A stretch of 64,000 nt of DNA, from NCBI GenBank assembly GCA_021776245.1, contig JAJFGF010000046.1, forward strand, positions 1 to 64,000, read 5' to 3'. The DNA comes from Hyphococcus sp. GTDB taxonomy: Bacteria; Pseudomonadota; Alphaproteobacteria; Caulobacterales; Parvularculaceae. Both the position numbers and the translations under genes were made by a program. Within the stretch, counting starts at the first letter, position 1. The number at the start of each line of letters is the position of its first letter. Positions 50,676 through 59,815 of this stretch are shown one piece after another. Below the pieces are notes generated by a model. That model ran no database searches. It was not told where the DNA came from and saw only the letters and a program-made list of their open reading frames with translations.

Positions 50676-51239
50676 CTAAGAGGCGTTAGAAACGGTTGAG
50701 ACTGCTTTTGCGGCGGCATCGCTGGTTGGCGCTTCATCAATCAGCGTTTCGACAATCGCCCGCGCCGTCTCCGCGGCGGCTTCCCGCACTTTTGCGGCTG
50801 CATCTGCTTTCATCCCCGTAATGCGGGCTTCCGCCGCTGCGACTTGTTGCTCGAGCGCCGCGTCAGTTCCCGCCTGCATTTCAGCGATATCCTTGTCGAC
50901 CTCGGCGCGGGTTTCCGCAGCAATCCCCTGAGCCTTGGCTTTTGCATCGGCCAGCGCCTGATTATAGGCATTTTCCGCGTCGTCTGCCTCGCGTTTGAAC
51001 TCGCTCGCCTTGTCGAGGTCATCGGCGATGCGATCGCGGCGTTCCTCAATGGCGCCGCCGATGGCAGGCAGGAACTTCGTGTGCATCAGTGCGTATAAAA
51101 TGCCGAATGTAAAAGTCAGCCAGAAAAGCTGGCTTGGCCATGATGATGGGTCAAGTTGAGGCAGGCCTGCCGACGCCGCTTCATCTCCATGGGCGGCGGC
51201 GGTTTCAGCAGCAGACGTAATGAGAGTGAAGATGGACAA
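50676..51239 (-). CDS. atpF': ATP synthase F0 subunit b'
   Basis: Second b-type stalk subunit, 187 residues. The leader-like start (SIFTLITSAAETAAAHGDEA) precedes a membrane helix (QLFWLTFTFGILYALMHTKF) and a long coiled-coil helix (ADDLDKASEFKREADDAENA, EVDKDIAEMQAGTDAALEQQ). It forms a heterodimer with b. The position between atpE and atpF is the normal alphaproteobacterial order. A GGGAGAGGACC ribosome site precedes the ATG. Confidence 0.92.
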   Translation of the reverse strand: MSIFTLITSAAETAAAHGDEAASAGLPQLDPSSWPSQLFWLTFTFGILYALMHTKFLPAIGGAIEERRDRIADDLDKASEFKREADDAENAYNQALADAKAKAQGIAAETRAEVDKDIAEMQAGTDAALEQQVAAAEARITGMKADAAAKVREAAAETARAIVETLIDEAPTSDAAAKAVSTVSNAS

Positions 51240-51274
51240 AGGTCCTCTCCCTTAATTTATTCGCGATGAGCGCC

Positions 51275-51502
51275 TTAGAATGTGTAAAGAATGATCATCG
51301 CGATTGCGAAGCCAAGAAGGCCCGTAAATTCTGTCAGCGCGAAGGCGAGAAGCATGGTGGGCTGGTTTGCTGCGGCAGCAGACGGATTACGAAATGCGCC
51401 GGATAAAAAGTTACCAAAGATAAGGCCGAGACCAACGCCTGCGCCTGCAAGAGGAATTGACGCGAGACCGGCGCCGATAAGTTTTGCTGCTTCTGCTTCC
51501 AT
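51275..51502 (-). CDS. atpE: ATP synthase F0 subunit c
   Basis: Proteolipid of 75 residues with two helices. The glycine-rich first helix (GAGVGLGLIFGNFLSG) packs the c-ring, the loop has RNP, and the proton-carrying Glu58 is in ALTEFTGLLGFAIAM. AGGAG lies eight bases before the ATG at 51502, which is preferred over a GTG three codons earlier. The ion-site residues fit a proton rather than a sodium ring, as expected for the group. Confidence 0.95.
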   Translation of the reverse strand: MEAEAAKLIGAGLASIPLAGAGVGLGLIFGNFLSGAFRNPSAAAANQPTMLLAFALTEFTGLLGFAIAMIILYTF

Positions 51503-51586
51503 TTTATGCACTCCTAAAGTGTTTTCGTGAGCCGTTGATCCCGGTGTCGCGGTTGGCCCTCAAAAGCCCGCGCGGGAAATTCGAAA

Positions 51587-52378
51587 CTAGTGATCTGCCG
51601 CGTGGGCGGCGTCGCTGAGATAAATACAAGTGAGAACCGCAAACACATAAGCTTGCAATGCGGCAACCAGAAACTCGAGCGCGGTCACAGCGACGGCGCC
51701 GAGGAAGGGCGCAATGCCGAAAAGCATCACTGCGCCCCCCGCGCTGAGAAGGGATACGACGAAACCGGCGAACAGTTTGAGAATGATATGTCCGGCAAAC
51801 ATGTTTGCGAATAATCGAACGGCGAGACTGATCGGACGCGACAGAAATGAGATGATCTCAATCGGCACGATCAGCGCATACATGTAGATCGGCAGTCCTG
51901 AGGGTGCGAACAGCTTAAAAAACTTTAGCCCGTTTTTCCAAAATCCATAAATGAGCACAATCGATATGGTGACCATGGCGAGCGCCAGCGTCACGATGAG
52001 ATGGCTGGTTGGCGTGAAAGTGTGGATTTCTGCGGGGGTGCCTGGAATGGACGGAACAAGGCCAAACAGGTTTGCGGCAAGAATGAAAATAAACAATGTG
52101 AATACATAGGGAAAGAATTTCCGCCCGTCCGCCCCGATTGTATCGCGCACGAGGTCGGAAACAAATTCGTAAAGGACTTCTACGGCGGACTGAACCCGGC
52201 CCGGGATCAGCGCTGCGCGCCGCGTCGCCAGAAAAAAGAAAAGCACAATTGCGCTGGTTGCAATCACCATCCACAGCGACGAGTTTGTGAATGAAATATC
52301 AACGCCGGCGAAATCGAGCGCTATGATGGGCAAAATCTCAAACTGTTCCATCGGACCGGCAGCGCGGATATCAATCAT
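51587..52378 (-). CDS. atpB: ATP synthase F0 subunit a
   Basis: Membrane subunit of 263 residues with five to six helices. The conserved Arg of the proton channel is in SLAVRLFANMFAGHIIL, and other family marks are GLVPSIPGTPAEIHTFTPTS and ALEFLVAALQAYVFAVLTCI. It channels protons to the c-ring. It follows atpI and precedes atpE, with about 75 bases to atpE. Confidence 0.95.
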   Translation of the reverse strand: MIDIRAAGPMEQFEILPIIALDFAGVDISFTNSSLWMVIATSAIVLFFFLATRRAALIPGRVQSAVEVLYEFVSDLVRDTIGADGRKFFPYVFTLFIFILAANLFGLVPSIPGTPAEIHTFTPTSHLIVTLALAMVTISIVLIYGFWKNGLKFFKLFAPSGLPIYMYALIVPIEIISFLSRPISLAVRLFANMFAGHIILKLFAGFVVSLLSAGGAVMLFGIAPFLGAVAVTALEFLVAALQAYVFAVLTCIYLSDAAHAADH

Positions 52379-52408
52379 TGTATCTCTCGTTCTCGCCGGA
52401 TTTTTTCA

Positions 52409-52720
52409 TCAGATTTCTGACGAAGACCCGCTGTCATCTTTCATGGAGCGCGCAATATTGCGAAGCCCCGCCGCAAATCCAAGCCCGATGCCGGCAAGCA
52501 GAAACCAAGGCTCAGTTTCCAGCCAGCGATCAAGCAGATATCCAAGCAAGGTGCCTACAAACAATCCGGCCAGCAAATCCGAAGAGACCCGCATCGCGCG
52601 TCCCCAGCCCGCCCCGCTCGGCTTTGGAACCTCCGGCTCATGCTCGACGCGCATCGCGTCCAACCGCTCCGAAAACTCGTCCAACGAGGGCGGATTTTGC
52701 TTACCGGCGTCATTCGCCAT
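52409..52720 (-). CDS. atpI: AtpI/AtpZ-like F0 assembly protein
   Basis: Protein of 103 residues with a polar N-terminal half and two helices separated by a short loop (RVSSDLLAGLFVGTLLGYLL and PWFLLAGIGLGFAAGLRNIA), the AtpI/AtpZ (F0F1-ATPase subunit-like) pattern. Members assist c-ring assembly or Mg2+ supply. It is the first gene of the F0 operon, 30 bases before atpB, so the operon promoter should lie in 52721-52889. Confidence 0.88.
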   Translation of the reverse strand: MANDAGKQNPPSLDEFSERLDAMRVEHEPEVPKPSGAGWGRAMRVSSDLLAGLFVGTLLGYLLDRWLETEPWFLLAGIGLGFAAGLRNIARSMKDDSGSSSEI

Positions 52721-52889
52721 GCGCTTGCCCGAAAATAGGCGCCCGCGAGAACCGCGCGCGCCCCTTGAAATCGCGGCGGACCATATAGGCGCCGCAGCGC
52801 AGCGTCAAGCAATGGATTTTTCGCCTAAGCTGTTGAAATTTAACCGTGAAACCGGGCGCGGCGAGACGACGCAATAACGCTGAATGGGG

Positions 52890-55800
52890 CTATTCCGCCG
52901 CCGCCAATTGCTCGGCTTTGGTAAGGTCGACAGAGACCAGCTGCGACACGCCACGTTCGATCATTGTCACGCCGAAAAGACGGTTCATGCGGGACATTGT
53001 AAGCGCGTGGTGCGTGATGATAATAAAGCGCGTATCGGTTTCACTGGCCATTTCGTGCAGGAGCCGGCAAAAGCGCTCAACATTGGCGTCATCAAGCGGC
53101 GCATCAACCTCATCGAGTACGCAAACCGGCGCAGGGTTCGCCATGAACACAGCGAAAATGAGCGCAGTCGCGGTAAGCGCCTGCTCGCCGCCGGACATCA
53201 GCGACATTGAGGCGAGTTTCTTGCCCGGCGGCGATGCGAAAATCTCAAGGCCGGCATCCAGGGGATCTTCGGAATCTATCAGCCGCAATTCCGCCTGACC
53301 GCCATTAAAGAGGCGTTTGAAGAGGCTGGCAAAATTCGTATTTACCGTCTCAAACGCCTCAAGGAGGCGCTGGCGCGCTTCACGGTTGAGGCCGCCAATT
53401 GCAGCGCGCAACTTGCGGATCGCCGAGTCGCAGTCTTCGCGTTCATTGCCAAGTTCAATCAGGCGCTCAGCGACCTCTTTCATTTCCTCGTCAGCGCGCA
53501 AATTGACACCGCCGAGATTTTCCCGCTCGCGCTTATAGCGTTCAAGTTTGCGCTCAATGTCTTCGCGCGCGGGAAGGTCTTTGCCTTCCTTGTGCTCTGC
53601 GATGCCGAGCAGTTCTTCTGGAGCGGCGTCGCAGGTTTCATGGGCGAGGGACGCAGCTTCACTAACGCGTTCGGCGGCGGCTTCGGCCTGCGCCTCAAGT
53701 CTTGCTCGGGCCTCGCGGGCTTCTGCGGCTTCATGATCGGCAGCCTTTGCCGTCTTATCGGTTTCTTGCGCTGCGTGTTGGCCTTTGGCGAGGGCGTCCG
53801 CATGATCGTTTCGGCGTGTCTCGGCAATCGCCAGTTGATCAAGCAGGGCTTTGCGTTTTTCCTCGATTTGCGCCGGCGCGTCGTTCGCAGCCGCATGGGC
53901 GGATTTCGTTTCTTCCAGCCGGGTCTCCAGCTCGCCGATGCGCGCAGTCGCGGTTTCGCCGCGCGTCGCCCAGACGCCGCGTTCGCGTGAAAGTTCTTCA
54001 AGCCGCTCCGCGCGCATTGTCGCCTCGCGCGCCAGATCATTATGGGCGGCGCGGGATTCGCCGGCGCGTGCGCGCGCTTTTGAAACTTCGTCCCGCAAAG
54101 CAGCGACACCTTCGGAAATCAGCGCCGGATTGGGCAGCCCCTCGCGCTCTTCTGTCAGGCTTACAAAACTGCGCTTTGTTTCGACTTCATCTTCGTCAAG
54201 GCGGGCAAGATTTTCATCAATTGATGCGATGCGCGTTGATGCGCGTTCATGCTCGCGCTCCAGATCGGAAAGCGCTGAGCGCGCCGAATCGACCGTGCGG
54301 CGCGCCTCGGAAAAAAGCGACCGCACTTCACGCTCAGAACTTTGCCGTTCCTTTAGTGCTGTCGTTGCTTCCTGATGGGCGGCCCGCGCAGAATTTGCAC
54401 GCGCTTGAACGGCTTCGAAGTCACGTTCGAGCACGAGCAGGCGATTGCGTTGCTCAAGACGAATAGCCGACGCGGTTTTCGCATCGGCGTGGGTCGTGAA
54501 CCCGTCCCAGCGCCACAAATCGCCCTGCTTTGAAACAAGCCGTTGGCCAGGTCGCAAAAAAGGGCGCAAACGTTGACCGTCGTCCGCATCAACAACGCCG
54601 ATCGCCGAAAGGCGCCGCGTGATTTGCGAGGGGCCTCTGACGAAATTGCGCAGGGGCTCAGCGCCATGGGGCAGTCTGTCATCGGTTGGCGCGTCGCCGA
54701 AATGCGACCAGTGCGCGGGCGCGGCTTCGTCAGTCGCGGCGCCGAGATCGTCGCCAAGCGCTGCGGCCAGGGCGTTTTCAAAACCCGGATCGACTTCAAT
54801 CAGCTCGATCAGCGGCTGGCAGTCCTGCGATTCATTGGCGGCAAGTACGCGCCGCAAGGCTTCGCGCTCTGCGTCGATTTCGGTGAGGCTTTGTTCGGCT
54901 TTGCGTAACGGTCCGCGCAGCGCAGTTTCTGTTTCTTCGGCGCTGGCGCGTTCCTCTTCAGCACGATGAAAGGCGGCTTCCGCGGCGCGCGCGGCTTCTT
55001 CAGCGGCGGTAAACTTCGCGGAAGCTTCCTCCAGCGTCCGGGATTGTTCGGGCGTTGGTTCGATAAAGTCGCGCTCTTCGCGATAGACGCGGGTTTGTTC
55101 GGCGATTTTTTCCAAACGCCGTTCAGCGCTGGCGATATTGCCGGCGACGGTTTTGCGTTTTGCCTCAATCTCGGCGGCCTCGGCGCTTTTTTGATCAAAG
55201 CTTGCCTCAACTTGATCAAGCTTTTCAGCGGTTTCCGCCATCGCTGCGGCGGCGCTTTGCAGGCGGTCGGCTTCCGACGCTTCGCGGACGTTGAGGCCTT
55301 CTTCTTCGCGACTAAGTGTTTGCACCGCTTCATCGGCGTCGGCGAGAAGGCCTTTTTCCCGGCTGGTATCTTCCTTAAGCCGATCAATTTCTTCGGCCAG
55401 TCGATTTAACTCCGCCTCTGCGCGCTCTGCTTCGTCATCAAGGCCTTCGCGGGCGACGGTTAAGCGATGGAGCGCGGCCGCAGCTTCCGCTTCAGCCATG
55501 CGTAAGGGCTCCAGCGCGCCATGAGCTTCGGTTTGGGCGCTTGATGCTACGGCTGCGGCGCGCGCTGTTTCTTCGATGAGCTCGGCGATATCAGCCAGCC
55601 CAGCCGCCGCTGTTTCTTCTGCCGCAACGGCGTCGCGCCAGCGCAGATAGGCAGACATGGCTTCGGCGCGGCGAATGTCGCCGGATATGTTCCGGTAGCG
55701 CGTCGCCTGGCGGGCCTGCCGGGAGAGCGCGGTTTTTTGTGTTTCCAGCTCACCGATCACATCGTCGAGGCGATCAAGATTTTGCTCGGTTGCGCGCAGG

Positions 55801-56357
55801 CGCAGTTCAGCCTCATGGCGGCGGGCGTGAAGGCCGGTGACGCCGGCTGCTTCCTCAAGCAGGCGGCGGCGATTATGCGGTTTGGCGTTGATCAGTTCAG
55901 AGATTTGCCCCTGGCGCACCAGCGCTGGCGAATTGGCCCCGGTGGCGGCATCCGCAAACAGAAGCTGAACGTCCTTGGCCCGCACTTCCTTGTTGTTAAT
56001 GCGGTAGATCGACTGGGTGCCTTCCTCCTTGCGCATAATGCGGCGCGATACTTCAAGCGTTGCGCTTTCATTATATTCCGCAGGCGCTGATCGGTCGGCA
56101 TTGTCGAGCGACAGAATGACTTCGGCCCAGTTGCGTGACGGGCGCATCGAGGTGCCCGAGAAAATGACTGCATCCATGCCTTCGCCGCGCAGCGCTTTGG
56201 CCGAGGTTGCACCCATTACCCAGCGCATGGCTTCCAAAAGGTTTGACTTGCCGCATCCATTCGGCCCGACAATACCAGTCAACCCCTCACGGATTTCGAA
56301 ATCCGTAGGTTCAACAAAGGACTTAAATCCGATCAGGCGGACATTCGTAAATTTCAC
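52890..56357 (-). CDS. smc: chromosome segregation protein SMC
   Basis: Condensin ATPase of 1,155 residues. The N-terminal head has GIVGPNGCGKSNLLEAMRWV (Walker A). It is followed by a first coiled coil, a hinge around residues 510-640 (QDCQPLIELIEVDPGFENAL, LVSKQGDLWRWDGFTTH), a second coiled coil, and the C-terminal head with LMSGGEQALTATALIFAVF (signature) and VCVLDEVDAPLDDANVERF (Walker B). The GTG at 56357 (VKFTNVRLIGFKSF) is the usual start of this protein; upstream in-frame codons are not part of the family. It lies next to a DsbA-like gene and dciA, a frequent alphaproteobacterial order. Confidence 0.95.
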   Translation of the reverse strand: MKFTNVRLIGFKSFVEPTDFEIREGLTGIVGPNGCGKSNLLEAMRWVMGATSAKALRGEGMDAVIFSGTSMRPSRNWAEVILSLDNADRSAPAEYNESATLEVSRRIMRKEEGTQSIYRINNKEVRAKDVQLLFADAATGANSPALVRQGQISELINAKPHNRRRLLEEAAGVTGLHARRHEAELRLRATEQNLDRLDDVIGELETQKTALSRQARQATRYRNISGDIRRAEAMSAYLRWRDAVAAEETAAAGLADIAELIEETARAAAVASSAQTEAHGALEPLRMAEAEAAAALHRLTVAREGLDDEAERAEAELNRLAEEIDRLKEDTSREKGLLADADEAVQTLSREEEGLNVREASEADRLQSAAAAMAETAEKLDQVEASFDQKSAEAAEIEAKRKTVAGNIASAERRLEKIAEQTRVYREERDFIEPTPEQSRTLEEASAKFTAAEEAARAAEAAFHRAEEERASAEETETALRGPLRKAEQSLTEIDAEREALRRVLAANESQDCQPLIELIEVDPGFENALAAALGDDLGAATDEAAPAHWSHFGDAPTDDRLPHGAEPLRNFVRGPSQITRRLSAIGVVDADDGQRLRPFLRPGQRLVSKQGDLWRWDGFTTHADAKTASAIRLEQRNRLLVLERDFEAVQARANSARAAHQEATTALKERQSSEREVRSLFSEARRTVDSARSALSDLEREHERASTRIASIDENLARLDEDEVETKRSFVSLTEEREGLPNPALISEGVAALRDEVSKARARAGESRAAHNDLAREATMRAERLEELSRERGVWATRGETATARIGELETRLEETKSAHAAANDAPAQIEEKRKALLDQLAIAETRRNDHADALAKGQHAAQETDKTAKAADHEAAEAREARARLEAQAEAAAERVSEAASLAHETCDAAPEELLGIAEHKEGKDLPAREDIERKLERYKRERENLGGVNLRADEEMKEVAERLIELGNEREDCDSAIRKLRAAIGGLNREARQRLLEAFETVNTNFASLFKRLFNGGQAELRLIDSEDPLDAGLEIFASPPGKKLASMSLMSGGEQALTATALIFAVFMANPAPVCVLDEVDAPLDDANVERFCRLLHEMASETDTRFIIITHHALTMSRMNRLFGVTMIERGVSQLVSVDLTKAEQLAAAE

Positions 56358-56462
56358 GCATCTTTTCCCGGCAAACCTGCGCGCGGAGCCCACTTCTCCG
56401 GGACAGGATGATTAAACGCCAATGATCGCCGATTCTTCTCGAAGGCCAAGCGTTGTGACTTG

Positions 56463-57149
56463 TTATTGCGCGGCTTTTTCAAGCGCTTCATCGAGTGCGG
56501 CGGAGAAATCTTCCGCATTCGAAAAATGCCTGAGATCGCCATTTATGATGAAGCTCGGGGTCGAATTGACATTATAACGATCGCTTCCTTCGGTGACATT
56601 TTTGTTAATTAAATCAACCAGCTCCTGTCGTCTTACACAGGCGTCAAAAGCCGCTTCGTCCATCCCCGCCTGGGCGGCGACCTTGATCAACTCTGCGCGC
56701 GGGCTGTCGCCGTAAATCCAGGTGCGCTGTGTCTTGAAGAGGGAATCGATCACCAGAAAATATGCGTTATTGCCGCCCTTGTCGGCGGCGCAGCGCGCCA
56801 GCATCGAGCCGACCACGGAAAGCTCCGCAGGCGCTGTCGGAAATTCACGGAAAATGAACCGGATCTTGCCTGTGTCTACATAATTTTCCTTGATCGTCGG
56901 AAAGATCGTTTCGTGGAAAGTTGCGCAATGGGGGCAGGTAACCGATGCATATTCAATGACGGTGACTGTTGCATCAATGTCGCCGACCGCCATGTCGGCG
57001 AGCGCGCCGACGCCCGCGTTTTCCACAGGGTCGGCGCCGGTATTCGCAACCGTTGATTCGTCGGACGAGGCGCCGCCGCAGGCAACGAGCAAAAGCGTCA
57101 TTGCAGCCGTGACGATAGCCGGGCGATTGAGCAAGTGAGACAAAGACAT
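56463..57149 (-). CDS. DsbA-family thioredoxin-like lipoprotein
   Basis: Protein of 228 residues. A lipobox (LLVAC, Cys24) follows the signal. After a polar linker comes a thioredoxin fold with the redox pair Cys72-Pro-His-Cys75 in YASVTCPHCATFHETI and the cis-Pro region VNSTPSFIINGDLRHF. The FIFREFPTAPAELSVVGSML segment places it with DsbA/TrbB-like proteins of Alphaproteobacteria encoded beside smc. It probably oxidises or isomerises disulfides of exported proteins while tethered to the membrane. The redox partner is unknown. Confidence 0.87.
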   Translation of the reverse strand: MSLSHLLNRPAIVTAAMTLLLVACGGASSDESTVANTGADPVENAGVGALADMAVGDIDATVTVIEYASVTCPHCATFHETIFPTIKENYVDTGKIRFIFREFPTAPAELSVVGSMLARCAADKGGNNAYFLVIDSLFKTQRTWIYGDSPRAELIKVAAQAGMDEAAFDACVRRQELVDLINKNVTEGSDRYNVNSTPSFIINGDLRHFSNAEDFSAALDEALEKAAQ

Positions 57150-57259
57150 CGAAGCTGGACCTTTCAAAAGGGAGAAGGCCGGACGTTCAATTGCGCCGGC
57201 CCTTAATTTGGTCCCAAAATCGCTGATGGGAGGCGTTGGCGCAAGCCCTCAAATAAGCG

Positions 57260-57715
57260 TTATTTCCCGCCATTCTTTCGCTTCACCGCGGCGCGAAAGG
57301 ACGTCAGGGCGGCAGAAAGCGGGGTTTCGCGATCCTCTCCGCCAGGCGGCGGGAATGGTGCACCGCAATTACTCTGCCGGATTGCAATATGAGAGACCGA
57401 ATTCGGCCCAAGATAGCGGTTAACACGGGATTTTAGGTCATCGGCCAGCATCTGCAGCTGAGCCGCCGCTGCGCCGTTGGGGGCAATAACCTCCAATGTC
57501 CGCCCCCCTTTACCGGCGCCGCCAGGTGCGCCTCGTATGCGTCCCGGGCGGCAAAGCGCCGCGATCTGCCGCCCGGCGATGGTCGGCCAGTGATCGCTCA
57601 GCGAAGGGTCAACATATTTGGTTTTTCTGGCGAGATCGGCGAGCACGGTTGCTCCGGCGCGTGCAATTTGCGGCGGTCCGCGGCGAGCGGGTTTGGTTTG
57701 CGGCGGCTGGGTCAT
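57260..57715 (-). CDS. dciA: DciA-like DUF721 protein (replicative helicase loader/operator)
   Basis: Protein of 151 residues with the DUF721 core (DHWPTIAGRQIAALCRPGRI, TLEVIAPNGAAAAQLQMLAD, INRYLG-like SRVNRYLGPNSVSHIAIRQS). DUF721 proteins (DciA) help the DnaB helicase in bacteria lacking DnaC. Basic N- and C-terminal tails (KPARRGPPQIARAG, FRAAVKRKNGGK) are likely DNA-contacting and flexible. It is divergent from mutY, with about 40 bases between the starts. Confidence 0.85.
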   Translation of the reverse strand: MTQPPQTKPARRGPPQIARAGATVLADLARKTKYVDPSLSDHWPTIAGRQIAALCRPGRIRGAPGGAGKGGRTLEVIAPNGAAAAQLQMLADDLKSRVNRYLGPNSVSHIAIRQSNCGAPFPPPGGEDRETPLSAALTSFRAAVKRKNGGK

Positions 57716-57757
57716 CAGGCTTTGCTCTTTGATCAGGCTTGATCATAGTGCGCTTCC

Positions 57758-58867
57758 ATGGCTTTCGAAACGCGCGAGACAAAAAACCTTTCCCCCGTTG
57801 CGGCGGATATCGCGCCAGCGTTGCTGCGCTGGTACGAAGACAACGCTCGGGACCTGCCATGGCGTGACGGCCCCAAATCGCGAAAGAGGATAGGCAGGCC
57901 GGCCGCAAAACCTGATCCCTATCGTGTCTGGCTGTCGGAAATCATGTTGCAACAGACAACAGTGGCGACGGTCACGCCGCGATATGCTCAATTTCTGGAA
58001 CGCTGGCCGACTATAGAAGCGATGGCGGCTGCGCCCATGGACGAAATCCTCGGTCAATGGGCGGGTCTCGGCTATTATGCGCGCGCGCGCAATCTTCACA
58101 AATGCGCCGCCTCCGTGACGCGCGACCATGGCGGTAATTTTCCGGATACGGAAGAAGCGTTGCGCAAGCTCCCCGGGATTGGCGATTATACAGCTGCCGC
58201 AATCGCCGCCATCGCGTTCGACAGGCCCGCAATTGTCGTCGACGGCAATATCGAGCGCGTAGTCTCGCGCCTGTTTTCTATCGAAACGCCGCTACCCGCA
58301 GCGAAATCGAAAATCAAAGACCACGCGCGAGACTTCTGGCCGAAAAAACGGGCCGGTGATTTTGCGCAAAGCCTGATGGATCTGGGCGCGGTCGTCTGCC
58401 GGCCGAAGACGCCGCTTTGTCATGCTTGTCCGGTGTCGAAGCATTGCGCCGCCTTTTCGGCGGGCCGGGCGGAAGAGTTTCCGAAAAGAGCGCAGAAAAA
58501 ACCAAGGCCGAAACGCGTCGGCGCTGTTTTTGCGCTGAAAAACAGTATGGGCGATATTTTGTTCGAGCGCCGTCCGGAAAAAGGTCTCCTCGGCGGCATG
58601 CAGGGACTGCCCGGCACGGCCTGGACGGAAACGCTCAATGGCGATGTAACTGTCGACGCGCCGGTGAGGGCGCGTTGGCGGCATAAAGGTGAAGTAACGC
58701 ATATTTTCACGCATTTTCATCTGACGCTGGATGTGTATGTGGCGCGCGCACCGAAAGGTTTTCGCCGCGCCACCGACCAACTTTGGATCGCTCCGAAACA
58801 CGCGCGGCTTCCCAGCGTGATGAAAAAAGCTGTAGAACTGGCGACCGACAAAGAAGGGAAACAATGA
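57758..58867 (+). CDS. mutY: A/G-specific adenine DNA glycosylase
   Basis: Base-excision repair enzyme of 369 residues that removes A paired with 8-oxoG. The catalytic Glu lies in LSEIMLQQTTVATV, the helix-hairpin-helix in LRKLPGIGDYTAAAIAAIAF, and the catalytic Asp in IVVDGNIERVVSRLF. The 4Fe-4S cysteines are in CRPKTPLCHACPVSKHC. The C-terminal NUDIX-like domain (VGAVFALKNSMGDILFERRP, MQGLPGTAWTE) recognises 8-oxoG. The stop overlaps the ATG of the following secreted-protein gene. Confidence 0.95.
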   Translation: MAFETRETKNLSPVAADIAPALLRWYEDNARDLPWRDGPKSRKRIGRPAAKPDPYRVWLSEIMLQQTTVATVTPRYAQFLERWPTIEAMAAAPMDEILGQWAGLGYYARARNLHKCAASVTRDHGGNFPDTEEALRKLPGIGDYTAAAIAAIAFDRPAIVVDGNIERVVSRLFSIETPLPAAKSKIKDHARDFWPKKRAGDFAQSLMDLGAVVCRPKTPLCHACPVSKHCAAFSAGRAEEFPKRAQKKPRPKRVGAVFALKNSMGDILFERRPEKGLLGGMQGLPGTAWTETLNGDVTVDAPVRARWRHKGEVTHIFTHFHLTLDVYVARAPKGFRRATDQLWIAPKHARLPSVMKKAVELATDKEGKQ

Positions 58868-59616
58868 TGTTTTTTCGAGTTTTTGCGCTGATTGCCCTGA
58901 TTTTGAGTATTGCTTCGCCCGCAGCAGCGCAGCAACGCGAAGGCGATTATCTCTATAAAGTATCGACCGTGCGCGCAGCACTGGGCGAGTTTGAAAATCT
59001 GCTCGACTGGATCGCTGCATTAAAGGCTTCGGATTATTTCGATGACGCGGGCGAACATGCGCCGTTTCTCATGCGCCATTCGCAAGGTGATCAGTGGGAC
59101 CTCATGATCATTACGCCCATGGAAGGCTGGGCGAAATATTATTCAAACTCTGCAATCCGAAAACGCGAGAAAGCGGCGGAGAAACATAGCGCATCGCTGG
59201 CGCCGGGCGCCGCACTGATCGCCTTTGATGAAGACCATTTTGCTTTTGGGCCGCCGTTGAATGAGATGACAAGCGAATATGCGGAAAATGCATTTTATCA
59301 TATTGAAATGTTTCACGCTGCGCCGGGCAAGGCTGAAGCGCTTTTGGAACAAAGACGGATGGAGAATGCCTATCTTGCAACGACCGGTCAGACGACCAAC
59401 ATGATCTTCCGCCGCGCCGGCGGCAGCGACGTTGATGCATTCACAATCGGCTTTCATGAAAACTTGCAGGCCTTCGCCGCGCCATCCGGCGCGACGCCGG
59501 AGGAGGCAGAAGCTGCGGCAATAGCAGCGGGCTTTAAGGAACGCGCGGATATTTCCTTTTACCTGCGCAGCCTGATCAGCGCCCATCATGATACGCTCGC
59601 AGTGAAGGTGGAGTAA
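58864..59616 (+). CDS. secreted protein of unknown function
   Basis: Protein of 250 residues. A Sec signal (FFRVFALIALILSIASPAAA) is cut at about residue 21. The mature part contains two similar regions (YLYKVSTVRAALGEFENLLD and AFYHIEMFHAAPGKAEALLE), which suggests two alpha/beta-barrel-like repeats of a dimeric ferredoxin type. I recognise no named family. Translation starts at the ATG at 58864, inside the mutY stop overlap (CAATGATG), so the gene is coupled to mutY. Its C-terminus (FYLRSLISAHHDTLAVKVE) is well conserved in style but carries no known motif. Confidence 0.7.
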   Translation: MMFFRVFALIALILSIASPAAAQQREGDYLYKVSTVRAALGEFENLLDWIAALKASDYFDDAGEHAPFLMRHSQGDQWDLMIITPMEGWAKYYSNSAIRKREKAAEKHSASLAPGAALIAFDEDHFAFGPPLNEMTSEYAENAFYHIEMFHAAPGKAEALLEQRRMENAYLATTGQTTNMIFRRAGGSDVDAFTIGFHENLQAFAAPSGATPEEAEAAAIAAGFKERADISFYLRSLISAHHDTLAVKVE

Positions 59617-59665
59617 GGCGCCGTCATTGGGCGGGCAGCGCATAAGACGATTGTGTATGCCTCAA

Positions 59666-59785
59666 TCAGCTGCCCGATACGGCAAGTTCGGCCATTGCAT
59701 TTTGTTGCGCGCCCTGTTTTGCGTTGGCGCCCGTAAAAACGGCTAAAATTGTAACGAAATAATTCATCCTTATACGCATAATCAT
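59666..59785 (-). CDS. possible 39-residue membrane or secreted peptide
   Basis: In the 200-bp gap, the minus strand has an open frame starting ATGATTATGCG. It encodes a peptide with a hydrophobic part (NYFVTILAVFTGANA) and the end AMAELAVSGS. The third in-frame ATG (59767) gives a 33-residue version that directly follows AAGG. The stop lies in a 7-bp inverted repeat (GGGCAGC/GCTGCCC). Coding is suggested by codon use only. It diverges from the SprA-family gene. Confidence 0.3.
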   Translation of the reverse strand: MIMRIRMNYFVTILAVFTGANAKQGAQQNAMAELAVSGS

Positions 59786-59815
59786 TTATTTATTATCGCC
59801 GGATACAACTTTGCC

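Noticed and set aside
53702-54466. Plus-strand Arg-rich frame of 254 codons inside smc
   Set aside because: The composition is that of the complement of coiled-coil codons, and there is no ribosome site.
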